Origin: Methanolobus sp.
GTDB lineage: Archaea; Halobacteriota; Methanosarcinia; Methanosarcinales; Methanosarcinaceae
Direction of reading: 5' to 3'
NCBI RefSeq assembly: GCF_016278385.1
Contig: NZ_JADQBY010000040.1
Coordinates: 1-60,862 of the forward strand
Length of the DNA: 60,862 nucleotides
Below are positions 35,870 through 44,850 of this stretch, one piece after another; position 1 is the stretch's first letter; the number at the start of each line of letters is the position of its first letter. The position numbers and the translations under genes were made by a program. The notes below the pieces were generated by a model that saw only the letters and a program-made list of their open reading frames with translations, searched no databases and had not been told where the DNA came from.

Positions 35870-38412
35870 GCAGGCAATAGTTTTTGTCTTGCAGGGAGTG
35901 TGATATGGACTTTTGTTCCAACTCCTTCTATGCTTTCAATCCAGAGTTGACCTCCATGGTCTTCTGTTATCCTTTTACAGATGTTCAGCCCGATACCAGC
36001 TCCTCCGTATTTGCGTGCAAGTGACCCATCCAGCTGGTGAAAACTATCAAATGTTTTCATGATCTTAGCCTCGGGTATTCCTATGCCTGTGTCTTCGACG
36101 ACGATATGAACTATGTTATCTTCATTGTATCCATAAATAGATATTTTTCCTTCCGATGGTGTGAACTTGAATGCATTGTCTATGATATGGATGAATAATT
36201 CGCCGAGATAATCTGAATCTCCCTTGACAAAATAGAGCTCAGCAGGCAATTTATATTCTACTGTAAGTTTTTTGTCCTTATTCTCCATGGAAATAATTGT
36301 CAGTGAATTATCTATTATAGGTTTAATTGGTATGTTGCTAAAATCATAACTGTAGTTTTTTGCTCCTAGGGAGCACATGAAAAGCAGTGATTCTATCAGG
36401 CGTTTTAATTGAGCAGAATTACTGTTCACCACGTTCATTGCTCTTTTTTGTTCGTTATTAAGAGGTCCCAGGATTTCATCTTCAACTAACTCACTGAAAC
36501 CCATTATAGATATCAGAGGTGTTTTAAGTTCGTGGCTCATGGTTGAAAGGAAGTTATTCTTTAGTTCTTCAAGTGAGTGTAGCTCATTATTTGCTCTGGA
36601 AAGCTCAGAATTGATGTCCACAAGTTTGTTATTATACTTTTTAAGGGCATCTTCTGATTGTTTGAGTAATATTATTCTCCCCATCATCTGTGTAATGAGA
36701 GTAAGCTGCCTCAGATCCGAAGCTGTATATTCTCTTTCTTTATTTGCAACACCCACAAATCCCACAACTTCATTTTCATTCATTACTGGCACAGTAAGAT
36801 AGGACTCAAGGGAAAGTTTTCTGCAAAATGCAAAATCAGGTGAATTGATTTTATCCATGGATCTGTTTAATATTACTGGTTTTTTTCCTTTCATAAACAT
36901 TGGCAAAAAACCTGTACTTTCAAGCAGGGACGCGAATATATCTTTGTTGAGATTGTTTAATAACAATACATTTTCCGGATAAACATTTGTAGTAATCTTC
37001 TGTTCATTTTCATCAAAAAACCCAATCATGCCAATTTTGCTTTTTGTCAGTTTTACTCCTTCTTCGAGTGCGAAAGATTTTATTTCATCAATTGAGGATA
37101 TATTCATCTGGCTCAAGGCATGTAAAGTCTCAAGGCATGATTCATCCAGCAAAAGGGCTTCCTCTGTTCTTTTCAGGTCTGTCAGATCACTGAGGATAAA
37201 GATAATACCTTTGTTACTTTTTGAAAAATAGAATGCAATCTGTTTTTCTAACCCATTTTTACAGGTCAAAATCCATTCGCCGATAAGACCTGTTTCTTTG
37301 GTTTTGAAAATGTTTGCCCAGTTATTGCGGATAGTTTCCCTGTATTCACTATCGGGATATGCATTTTCCCACCAGTCATTAATGGTTGGTATATCCTCTA
37401 TTGTATATCCCAGCATTTCGGTGAGTTTGTTATTTATGTATTCAAAGCGTCCGTTTGAATTCATTATTGCTATAGGTAATGGAGAACTGTCAATTAGCTT
37501 CTTGAAATTCTCTTCGTTTTCTTTCAGTGCTCTTTCAGCCTCTCTGATCTCTGAAATATCGTGGGCTATTTCCAGGCGCACATCACGTCCATCAGGCCAT
37601 TTTATTATCCTGTCAGAAATAAGGTAATCCTTGTATGTTATGGGATTATGATATGCCCATTTGTATGTCTTACCTTTGTTTTCAAGAATAATAGGATTTG
37701 TACAAAAATCACAGGGTTGTTCAGTTCCCTGTAATGCTTCATAACATTTCTTCCCGGTAATATCATTGTTGACCACTTTATCCAGGCACTCGTTGACATA
37801 AAGAATCTCATGGGTGAAAGGGTCTGACACATAAATGGAATCTTCGATACTATCAAAAATAGACAATAATTGTTGTCTTTCCAAATCTAATTCTTCTGCA
37901 AAAGTATTTTTCCTAAAGGCCATTCCAAGAATATTTCCAAAGGTCTTGAGGGTTTCAATATCTTTATCATTCCATTCTCCAGTTTCTTTTACATTGTCAA
38001 AACCAATAAAACCTACAAGCTCTGCTTCTATCTTGAATGGTAACACGATAAGTGATTTTATATCCTGGCTTTCTAGCAGTTCTTTTTCAGCTTTTGCATC
38101 AGGAGGAAGTTTGCTCAGGTCTTTTATGTGGATGGCTTTATCATTATAGAGCGTTTCTGTCCACCATCGATACATTGATATTGGAATATTCTGTAGTTCG
38201 TCTTTCTGTGGCTCGACTCCATATGCACACCATTCATGTGTATTATCTACAAATTCTCCATCAGGATGGAATTTGAATACATATGCGCGATCTGCATTGC
38301 AAAGTTTTCCAAGCAGTGATAGTGATTCATCTATTTTTTTATCAAGATTGTCTGAAAAAGCAAGGAGAGAAGATATTTGCGATAATGTATTTTCTATCCT
38401 GTATTTTAACAA
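35866..38412 (-). CDS. GAF-PAS-PAS-GAF sensor histidine kinase
   Basis: 848 residues, no membrane span. GAF 1 at about 20-175 (NADRAYVFKFHPDGEF, VLPFKIEAELVGFIGFDN); PAS 1 at about 185-300, with CDFC in QPCDFCTNPI; PAS 2 at about 305-420 (PIAIMNSNGRFEYINNKL); GAF 2 at about 440-590 (SYLTVPVMNENEVVGFVGVA); HisKA with H627 in TMSHELKTPLISIMGFSEL; HATPase with DNAFKFTPSEG, DTGIGIP and GAGIGLNICKRI. The CxxC in PAS 1 may be redox-active or metal-binding. A two-span membrane protein gene lies 15 nt upstream on the same strand, so the two are probably co-transcribed and may act together. No response regulator is adjacent. Confidence 0.93.
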   Translation of the reverse strand: MLKYRIENTLSQISSLLAFSDNLDKKIDESLSLLGKLCNADRAYVFKFHPDGEFVDNTHEWCAYGVEPQKDELQNIPISMYRWWTETLYNDKAIHIKDLSKLPPDAKAEKELLESQDIKSLIVLPFKIEAELVGFIGFDNVKETGEWNDKDIETLKTFGNILGMAFRKNTFAEELDLERQQLLSIFDSIEDSIYVSDPFTHEILYVNECLDKVVNNDITGKKCYEALQGTEQPCDFCTNPIILENKGKTYKWAYHNPITYKDYLISDRIIKWPDGRDVRLEIAHDISEIREAERALKENEENFKKLIDSSPLPIAIMNSNGRFEYINNKLTEMLGYTIEDIPTINDWWENAYPDSEYRETIRNNWANIFKTKETGLIGEWILTCKNGLEKQIAFYFSKSNKGIIFILSDLTDLKRTEEALLLDESCLETLHALSQMNISSIDEIKSFALEEGVKLTKSKIGMIGFFDENEQKITTNVYPENVLLLNNLNKDIFASLLESTGFLPMFMKGKKPVILNRSMDKINSPDFAFCRKLSLESYLTVPVMNENEVVGFVGVANKEREYTASDLRQLTLITQMMGRIILLKQSEDALKKYNNKLVDINSELSRANNELHSLEELKNNFLSTMSHELKTPLISIMGFSELVEDEILGPLNNEQKRAMNVVNSNSAQLKRLIESLLFMCSLGAKNYSYDFSNIPIKPIIDNSLTIISMENKDKKLTVEYKLPAELYFVKGDSDYLGELFIHIIDNAFKFTPSEGKISIYGYNEDNIVHIVVEDTGIGIPEAKIMKTFDSFHQLDGSLARKYGGAGIGLNICKRITEDHGGQLWIESIEGVGTKVHITLPARQKLLPA

Positions 38413-38427
38413 AAGTGTTTCATGAGC

Positions 38428-38643
38428 TTAATCTTTTTTCTGTTTTTCAGTTTCAAGATCCTTTTTCAATCCTTTTACCATTATAGCATGGATGAGCAAA
38501 AATCCTGTCATCAGTGCAAGGAAAAACATAAATTCAGGGCTTTGTGCATCTGGATTAATATAAATATGGAACAGGATTATGAGAACTACTATAAAGAAGA
38601 GAAAAAATATAAGTGACACTTTATTTTTGATTTTGTGTTCCAT
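38428..38643 (-). CDS. Small two-span membrane protein upstream of the kinase
   Basis: 71 residues: basic N-terminus (EHKIKNK), a membrane span VSLIFFLFFIVVLIILFHIY, a short loop (NPDAQSPEF), a second span FFLALMTGFLLIHAIMV and a highly charged C-terminus (KGLKKDLETEKQKKD). Both ends face the same side, probably the cytoplasm. It is 15 nt upstream of the soluble GAF-PAS kinase and probably in its operon; a membrane-docking or signalling partner role is inference. No family recognised. Confidence 0.65.
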   Translation of the reverse strand: MEHKIKNKVSLIFFLFFIVVLIILFHIYINPDAQSPEFMFFLALMTGFLLIHAIMVKGLKKDLETEKQKKD

Positions 38644-38915
38644 TTTACCACAATTATCTCAGATGTAAATACGGATGCAGTTCCAACATCAGAATGATTT
38701 TACAGCATTTCTTTTTCTTTTTAGTATATAAGTTTGTTTAAATCGAATTGCAGCAATGATATTTTTGCAATTGTTTTTTAAATTTTTTATTTCTGTTTTA
38801 CAATATTTCTTAATCGTCACTTTTTCTACCGTTATCTTTTTAACTAGATATGGCACTCAATGCGTTTTTTCAATAATGAAAAGCAATTTATAATTGTGCA
38901 TTGTAAAATAGGTAT

Positions 38916-39650
38916 ATGCAGAGATTGATTGAGCTTCTGGAAAGTTCAAAGAACATTGTATTTCTAAGCGGAGCAGGAATTTCAACTTTTTCAGGAATTC
39001 CTGATTTCAGGGGAAGCAATGGCCTCTATAAGAAATATGATGCTAATAAAATATTTGATATTGACTACTTCCGTAAAGATCCGGCTTATTTTTACACTCA
39101 TGCCAGGGATTTCATTTATAATCTCGATACAAAAGAACCTAATATAATCCACAAAACCCTGTCTCATCTTGAAAAAGAAGGACAAATTAAAGCGATTATT
39201 ACTCAGAATATTGATATGCTCCACCAAAAGGCAGGTTCTCTTAATGTTATTGAAATTCATGGTTCACCTGCAAATCACAGGTGTCTTTCATGTAACAGGA
39301 ACTATTCTTATGTTGAAATATGTGATATGTTACTAAAAGAGGAAGTTCCTCATTGCAGTGAATGTAGTGGTTTGATAAAACCGGATATCACTTTTTTCGG
39401 AGAAATGCTTGACGAAGATGCATTTACAAAGGCTGTAGATGCAAGTTCAGATGCTGACCTCTTTGTGGTGATTGGTTCATCGCTTGTAGTCCAGCCAGCA
39501 GCAAGCCTCCCAATGCTTTCGCTAAAGACAGGTGCTAAACTTGTGATAATAAATAACATGTCAACACCACTTGATGTGTATGCATACCTTAAGTATGATG
39601 AACTTGGTGATGTTTTCAATTACCTGTCGGATTATTTTAGGGAAAGATAA
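38916..39650 (+). CDS. cobB: Sir2-family NAD-dependent protein deacylase
   Basis: 244 residues, full-length sirtuin. Motifs: LSGAGISTFSGIPDFRGSNG (NAD loop), ITQNIDMLHQKAG, catalytic His in VIEIHGS, zinc Cys pairs CLSCNRN and CSEC, VVIGSSLVVQPAASLP and LVIINNMSTPLD. It removes acetyl or other acyl groups from lysines using NAD; classic archaeal targets are Alba and acyl-CoA synthetases. Several AMP-forming acyl-CoA ligases, whose catalytic Lys is a known sirtuin target in bacteria, are in this window. The 3' end overlaps the convergent HhH gene by 19 nt. Confidence 0.95.
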   Translation: MQRLIELLESSKNIVFLSGAGISTFSGIPDFRGSNGLYKKYDANKIFDIDYFRKDPAYFYTHARDFIYNLDTKEPNIIHKTLSHLEKEGQIKAIITQNIDMLHQKAGSLNVIEIHGSPANHRCLSCNRNYSYVEICDMLLKEEVPHCSECSGLIKPDITFFGEMLDEDAFTKAVDASSDADLFVVIGSSLVVQPAASLPMLSLKTGAKLVIINNMSTPLDVYAYLKYDELGDVFNYLSDYFRER

Positions 39651-39895
39651 TACTCTTTCAGGGATTTTTTATCCTCTTCAGGCAGATGATGCCAGCGAAT
39701 TCCCTGAATCGCACCTTCAAGTGCATAGAGTTTGTTTACGCAGGAAGTTTCATCGATAATCATTAATCTTTCAAATGTTTTCCTGCTTCCAAGCTCTATA
39801 AGCTCAGCCGGAGTTTTAACCCCGGCCTGATCAAGTTGTTCTTCCACTTTTTTGCCGATGTTGGGAAGCTTTGAAAGATCACCCACTACGTTCAC
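39632..39895 (-). CDS. TfoX C-terminal-like helix-hairpin-helix protein
   Basis: 87 residues. LSKLPNIGKKVEEQLDQAGV with KTPAELIELGSRKTFERL and LYALEGAIQGIRWHHLPEED matches the TfoX C-terminal domain (helix-hairpin-helix type), which occurs alone in many archaea. It may bind DNA or a protein; function unknown. It is 6 nt after the pirin-like gene on the same strand, so probably an operon, and overlaps the convergent sirtuin gene by 19 nt. Confidence 0.8.
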   Translation of the reverse strand: MNVVGDLSKLPNIGKKVEEQLDQAGVKTPAELIELGSRKTFERLMIIDETSCVNKLYALEGAIQGIRWHHLPEEDKKSLKEYYLSLK

Positions 39896-39901
39896 CTGTT
39901 T

Positions 39902-40603
39902 TCAGTAGTTGCCGGCAGCATCCACAAAAACAAAAAAAGCCTCTGTATCTGCTTCAATGACTATTGTATCATTTTGATTAATGCGAATCTGATCATTTTG
40001 GCCAAGTTTTTCTCCGCAAAGCTTGATATTTCCTTCAAGTACATAGATAGAAATGTATCTGGAAATATCAGTCAGGAACTCAATCATTTTACCCTGTTCC
40101 AGTTTAGACATGAAGACAGTTGAGTTGGCACGTAATTTAACAGACCCTGGATATCCCTGTCCTGCGAGGGCTACTAACTCGTTCTTCCGGGAATCCATAT
40201 AGAAATTGTTTTTCCTGCATGCAGGTTCCATATTCTGCCTTAGTGGATTAATCCACATCCTGCAAATGTGTGTATCTTTGTCTGATAGATTTATTCCTGA
40301 ATAAGAAACTCCACTACCTGCAGACAGGACCTGTACATCACCGGCTTTGAGAACATCTTTTGTTCCTATGCTGTCTTCATGGGTCAGTTCACCCTCAAGA
40401 ATTATGGTAACTATTTCTTTATCGTAGATAGATTCTGTCTCAACAGTCTTTCCTGCTCTTATTATATCATCATTAAAAACCTTAAGGTCTCCAAAATGCG
40501 TATTTTTCATATCCAGGTAATCTGAATAGGAAAAAAGCCAGTAACTGTGCTGTGACTCGTTATCTACAAGATGTCTTTCGTCGGCTTTGACTATCTTTAT
40601 CAT
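39902..40603 (-). CDS. Pirin-family bicupin lacking the metal-binding residues
   Basis: 233 residues from ATG 40603 (GGGAAAGAT upstream; ATG 40630 is in frame). Pirin/YhhW layout: VKADERHLVDNESQHSYWLF, HFGDLKVFNDDIIRAGK, EIVTIILEGELTHEDSIG, LKAGDVQVLSAGSGVSYSGI and MWINPLRQNMEPA. Canonical pirins bind Fe or Ni with the His pair HPH and with His and Glu of HSE. Here those positions read ETESIY and YSGI, so no metal site remains. Quercetinase activity is thus unlikely; a sensory or scaffold role is possible. Probable operon with the HhH gene. Confidence 0.85.
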   Translation of the reverse strand: MIKIVKADERHLVDNESQHSYWLFSYSDYLDMKNTHFGDLKVFNDDIIRAGKTVETESIYDKEIVTIILEGELTHEDSIGTKDVLKAGDVQVLSAGSGVSYSGINLSDKDTHICRMWINPLRQNMEPACRKNNFYMDSRKNELVALAGQGYPGSVKLRANSTVFMSKLEQGKMIEFLTDISRYISIYVLEGNIKLCGEKLGQNDQIRINQNDTIVIEADTEAFFVFVDAAGNY

Positions 40604-40795
40604 TTTTATCTTTCCCGATTTTTCGTTCAATCTGACATCCGGGTTTAAGTACTTGACTGTTATGCTGGTTTCAGGATGTATTTATTTAATATCTGGAGTT
40701 AGAACTAAAGGCAAAACAATAGCAAATAGAATAATATCAGTGAAATAAAAGAAAAATACAAAAAAGAATCAAAAACAAAAAATAGATTATGCCAC

Positions 40796-41305
40796 TTATT
40801 CTGTCTTCGCGGCATGTTCAAACACAAGCTCAAGTACACCGTTTTTGTAGTTGGCTATCATGCTTGCAGGGTTTACTTCACATGGAAGGTCAATTACTCT
40901 GGAATATCCTGTACCCGGTGTAATTACGGTCAGTTCTACGTGGGACTTACAGGGGTGATATTCTATTTGTTCTTCCTCAGCCCCAAGGTCTGCCATCAGG
41001 AATACTTTGTTTTCAACCTCACAGACATCTATGAAGGGTTCCTGTTTGAAAATATAGAAATCGCCCTCTTCCTCGCTATCGTCCTCGTATTCCATAGGTT
41101 CTGGCTCATTCTGTCCTTTGAAGCCAAAGAATACCGGTTTTTTCCCTGGCTGGTTGATAATTGTAAAACCATGTATCACAGGTTTGCCACCATTTTTGCT
41201 GATGTTGCTTGTGAACATTTCCATAATATGTTCTATCAGCTCATCAATGCTGGCAATCTTATCGTGCGAGTCATCATCACCGGAGTAATGATCTTTGTCG
41301 TTCAT
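40796..41305 (-). CDS. Hsp20/GvpH-like alpha-crystallin-domain protein
   Basis: 169 residues. An N-terminal helical part (about 15-45) ends in GKPVIHGFTIINQPGKKPVF and FGFKGQN, the pattern of archaeal GvpH-like Hsp20 proteins; an acidic linker follows (EYEDDSEEEGD). The C-terminal alpha-crystallin-like domain (about 88-166) has EPFIDVCEVENKVFLMADLG and YSRVIDLPCEVNPASMIANY, with NGVLELVFEHA. Likely a chaperone. No other gas-vesicle genes are present. Divergent from the PLP decarboxylase. Confidence 0.85.
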   Translation of the reverse strand: MNDKDHYSGDDDSHDKIASIDELIEHIMEMFTSNISKNGGKPVIHGFTIINQPGKKPVFFGFKGQNEPEPMEYEDDSEEEGDFYIFKQEPFIDVCEVENKVFLMADLGAEEEQIEYHPCKSHVELTVITPGTGYSRVIDLPCEVNPASMIANYKNGVLELVFEHAAKTE

Positions 41306-41557
41306 TTCTATATCCTCTTTTTTAGAAAAAATGTTATTCGTAAACTGTTCACTACAACCTGTATGCTACCAAATAACCCCTGATTGTTTTATTATATGCG
41401 AACAAGTATTATAAATATTCTGCGTTCTAAAAAATAAAGGGATGTAATGTGGATTAGATGGATATAATAGCAAAGTGCTGAAACTTTTCCAATCAACTAT
41501 TTATTTGTGCACCGAGTTTTAAAGAACCAGATTAGTTAGAATAAAAGAGGGAGACCA

Positions 41558-42820
41558 ATGGTGTCAAAGCAAGTTCCATTCACAAAGGAAAAGATAACAG
41601 CGATTATTGAAAAGTACCCTACTCCTTTTCATGTATATGATGAGAAGGGAATCATTGAGAATGCAAGAAAGTTCAAGGAAGCATTCAGTGAAGTAAATGG
41701 TTTTAGGGAATATTTTGCAGTAAAGGCTCTTCCAAATCCGTATATCATGAAACTGCTCAAGGCCGAGGGTTTCGGTGCTGATTGCAGTTCCCTTCCAGAG
41801 CTTCTGCTTGCAGAAAAGACAGGTATAGTTGGTGAAGATATCATGTTCAGTTCCAACGATACTCCTGAAGAGGAGTTTATTAAAGCAAGGGACTTGGGAG
41901 CTATCATAAATCTGGATGATATCAGTCACATTGAGTATCTGGAAGAGGTTGCCGGACTACCTGAGATAGTCTGCTGCCGCTACAACCCTGGACCACTTAA
42001 GGAAGGAAACGCCATTATAGGTAACCCTGAGGAAGCGAAATATGGTTTTACCAGAGAGCAACTTTTCGAAGGCTACCAGATGATGAAAGAAAAAGGTGTC
42101 AAAAGGTTCGGTCTGCACACAATGGTGGCTTCCAATGAATTGGACCCTGAGTATTTCATTGAGACTGCAAAGATACTGTTCGAGCTGATAGCTGAACTTT
42201 CAAGGGATCTGGGCATCAAATTCGAGTTTGTGAATCTTGGCGGTGGAATCGGTATTCCTTACAGGCCCGAGCAGAAACCAGTACCTTATGATGTTATTGC
42301 AAAGGGTGTTAGTAAGGCTTATGATGAAGTCATCAGGGCAAATAGTCTGCATCCACTGAAGATATTCCTGGAATGCGGAAGGGTTATCACCGGACCATAT
42401 GGTTATGTTATAACCAGTGTCCGCCACCTTAAGCATATTTACAAAGACTATGTGGGTACAGATGCATGTATGGCAAATCTTATGCGTCCGGCCCTGTATG
42501 GTGCATATCATCATATCACTGTGCTAGGTAAGGAAAATGAAGAGGCTACGCAGCTCTACGATGTCACAGGCTCTCTTTGTGAGAACAATGACAAGTTTGC
42601 AATTGATAGGTTCCTTCCTGAAGTTACAAGAGGTGACATACTTGCCATCCATGATGCAGGAGCACACGGACATGCTATGGGTTTCAATTACAACGGGAAA
42701 CTTAGGTCAGCTGAGATCCTTTTGAGACCTGATGGCAGTTTTGTGCTGATAAGAAGGGCCGAGACAGTAGATGACTATTTTGCAACACTGGATATGGCCG
42801 GACTTTCTAAATTTGAATGA
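41558..42820 (+). CDS. Fold-III PLP decarboxylase (diaminopimelate decarboxylase family)
   Basis: 420 residues, start site AGAGGGAGA. Alanine-racemase-like barrel then beta domain: the PLP Lys lies in YFAVKALPNPYIMKLL, with GADCSSLPELLLA, NLGGGIGIPY, ECGRVITGPYG and, at the active-site interface, GSLCENNDKFA and DAGAHGHAMGFNYNG. It is related to LysA. It makes lysine from diaminopimelate or acts on a related substrate; the motifs cannot separate LysA from other members. Monocistronic, with a terminator overlapping its stop codon. Confidence 0.88.
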   Translation: MVSKQVPFTKEKITAIIEKYPTPFHVYDEKGIIENARKFKEAFSEVNGFREYFAVKALPNPYIMKLLKAEGFGADCSSLPELLLAEKTGIVGEDIMFSSNDTPEEEFIKARDLGAIINLDDISHIEYLEEVAGLPEIVCCRYNPGPLKEGNAIIGNPEEAKYGFTREQLFEGYQMMKEKGVKRFGLHTMVASNELDPEYFIETAKILFELIAELSRDLGIKFEFVNLGGGIGIPYRPEQKPVPYDVIAKGVSKAYDEVIRANSLHPLKIFLECGRVITGPYGYVITSVRHLKHIYKDYVGTDACMANLMRPALYGAYHHITVLGKENEEATQLYDVTGSLCENNDKFAIDRFLPEVTRGDILAIHDAGAHGHAMGFNYNGKLRSAEILLRPDGSFVLIRRAETVDDYFATLDMAGLSKFE

Positions 42821-42857
42821 ATACTCCGGTATTCATTTACTTTCCCTTATTTTTTTC
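42816..42857 (+). terminator. Terminator overlapping the decarboxylase stop codon
   Basis: AATGAATAC and GTATTCATT form a perfect 9-bp stem around TCCG; the TGA stop (42818-42820) is inside the left arm. T-rich sequence with a T7 run follows at 42850-42856. Confidence 0.65.
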
Positions 42858-43052
42858 GTTTCTTTATCCAGTCGTTTTTTTAACAAATGACATGTTTTTG
42901 GATATTTTTTATGAATTGTGTTATGAAAAATAGTTAACATCAATATGTGTTTGTGTTAATCAAATGAATAGCATATTTAGATTCTGATTTTTCAATTATT
43001 GATTAACAATTGTAGTTTGTGCTACTATACTTTCAAGCTTGCAATTTATTAG

Positions 43053-43754
43053 TCATGTTTTGTTTTCCCAGGGAAATTCAGAATATTGTGATTCCACATT
43101 GATAAATTTAACAAATCTCTTATAATCATCAGCTTTTGAAACATTAATAACTAACAGATCATTTGGACGATTTTTAAAGTAGGCCATAACTTTTTTATTA
43201 TAATCTTCATAGAGGGAAATAAGTATCTCTTTATTGTAAGGATCATTATCTGGTGTTTTGTACAATTTTATTAAATTATACGCGGCTCCTTTGCTTATAT
43301 ACTCTGCATTCTTAAGATCCTCAGCTGTTGGAATATTTCCACCCATACCAAATAGTTTTGCATGAAATTTTATAAGAGAATTATACCATTGCTCTGGATC
43401 ATCCCTTACTGTGAGAATAAATTTACTTCCCGGATAAGCTTTATCAAGATATTTGTATATATTTGGCAAACTAAAGGGCACATCCTGAAAGACTTGTGCA
43501 GTCTTACAATATTTAATAATTGGGTCAAAATTTCCATGGAAATAATATGTGTTAGAAAGATACTCTGCCTCTCTTTGTTTGCCCACAATAAAACCAAGGT
43601 CTTCAAATGCTTTTTTGAGAGATGTTGTACCTGTTTTATTTTTTCCTATACAAAAGTATTTAATTTTATTTCTGCAACGAAATGTGTTAATGTTTTTCAT
43701 TATACTAGATTTATAAGGTATAAACCTGAGTATCCTACTTATTCTAAACCCCAT
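43053..43754 (-). CDS. PAPS-dependent sulfotransferase
   Basis: 233 residues. The 5'-phosphosulfate-binding loop is KYFCIGKNKTGTTSLKKAFE near the N-terminus; FQDVPFSLPNIYKYLDKAYP and GSKFILTVRDDPEQWYNSL supply the 3'-phosphate-binding segment. This matches the sulfotransferase family that moves a sulfuryl group from PAPS to a hydroxyl or amine. No membrane span or signal peptide, so it acts in the cytoplasm, e.g. on a lipid-linked glycan or small metabolite. Start ATG 43754 lies about 24 nt from a TATA box (TTTATATAA on the minus strand), implying a leaderless mRNA. It diverges from the cysQCDN operon that makes its donor. Acceptor unknown. Confidence 0.85.
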   Translation of the reverse strand: MGFRISRILRFIPYKSSIMKNINTFRCRNKIKYFCIGKNKTGTTSLKKAFEDLGFIVGKQREAEYLSNTYYFHGNFDPIIKYCKTAQVFQDVPFSLPNIYKYLDKAYPGSKFILTVRDDPEQWYNSLIKFHAKLFGMGGNIPTAEDLKNAEYISKGAAYNLIKLYKTPDNDPYNKEILISLYEDYNKKVMAYFKNRPNDLLVINVSKADDYKRFVKFINVESQYSEFPWENKT

Positions 43755-44036
43755 AATGACCTATTTAATGCAAAGTATTATATAAATTATTGTAAACATA
43801 ATTTTCGATTTGTTAATACCAGATAAGTAAATACCAATAATACAAACATCCAAAATACAATTATCTTTTGTTTATCCGCATAACATACAAAACAAGAGGC
43901 GTTAATAAATCAAATATTTTGAAAATTAAAAATCTAATTATGAGTATGTATTCTTTAGGTAATGACATAAGAATTATTGAATCACATATGTTAAATGGGA
44001 TGTCTTTTTATATTGCAACAATTAATGAATAAAGAA
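43755..44036. promoter_or_regulatory. Shared divergent promoter region, sulfotransferase / cysQCDN
   Basis: 282 bp between the two divergent units. Minus-strand TATA box TTTATATAA (43778-43786) for the sulfotransferase; plus-strand TATA-like TTTTTATATT (44005-44014) about 25-30 nt before ATG 44037 for cysQ. Neither start has a ribosome site, so both messages look leaderless. A common regulator could bind in the centre; no clear operator was seen. Confidence 0.5.
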
Positions 44037-44843
44037 ATGAATGAAAACAAAATTCCAGAAATGCTGGAGGAAATGATTCAAATTTCCAGGGGTGCCGGGG
44101 ATATTACTTTAAAGTACTATGACGATCCTGAAAAAAGTATTAAAATAAAAAATGATGATTCTCCTTTAACGAAGGCCGATCTCGAATCTGACAAATACAT
44201 AGCAGACAAACTGGAAGAACTGTGGGATATTCCAATAGTCTCTGAAGAAAAGTATGCCGATTATGATCTCAGGAAGAATTATACTGATTTCTTCCTTGTG
44301 GACCCGCTTGACGGAACTAAGGAATTCATCGAAGGTAATGGTGAATTTACAGTAAATATTGCTTACATGAAAGATAAAAAACCAATCATGGGAGTAATAT
44401 ACACACCTGCAACCGGCGTAACTTATTTTGCTGCAGAAGGTTTTGGTTCATATGTAGAAGATTCAGATGGCATTAAAAAATTGCCTGTTACTGAACTCGA
44501 ATCAGACAAACTTATTGCAACTGGAAGTAGAAAACATACAACTTATCTAGATTCCAGCTTTATGAAGATGAATTATATCGAAAATGTAATTCCTGCCGGT
44601 TCTTCCCTTAAATTCTGCAGGGTTGCCATGGGATATGCGCACTTGTACCCAAGATTTCAAGGTTCAATGGAGTGGGATATTGCAGCAGGACATATCATTG
44701 CAAAAGAGGCAGGATGTAAGCTTTTAGATCTCAAAACGATGAAAGAACCGGAATACAACAAGGAATCATTATTAAATAATTACTTCCTTGTAATAGGACA
44801 GGGATTGGATGTTTCTTCTATAAAGATACCTGATATTGAGTGA
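44037..44843 (+). CDS. cysQ: 3'(2'),5'-bisphosphate nucleotidase (PAP phosphatase, CysQ)
   Basis: 268 residues from ATG 44037; in-frame ATGs at 44025 and 43995 are alternatives, but the TATA box at 44005 argues against 43995. Inositol-monophosphatase fold with metal motifs VDPLDGTKEFIEGNGEFTVN and GSMEWDIAAGHIIAKEAGCK. CysQ hydrolyses PAP, the by-product of sulfotransfer, to AMP and phosphate, relieving product inhibition. First gene of cysQ-cysC-cysD-cysN; the next start is 7 nt past its stop. Confidence 0.9.
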   Translation: MNENKIPEMLEEMIQISRGAGDITLKYYDDPEKSIKIKNDDSPLTKADLESDKYIADKLEELWDIPIVSEEKYADYDLRKNYTDFFLVDPLDGTKEFIEGNGEFTVNIAYMKDKKPIMGVIYTPATGVTYFAAEGFGSYVEDSDGIKKLPVTELESDKLIATGSRKHTTYLDSSFMKMNYIENVIPAGSSLKFCRVAMGYAHLYPRFQGSMEWDIAAGHIIAKEAGCKLLDLKTMKEPEYNKESLLNNYFLVIGQGLDVSSIKIPDIE

Positions 44844-44850
44844 GTGGATT

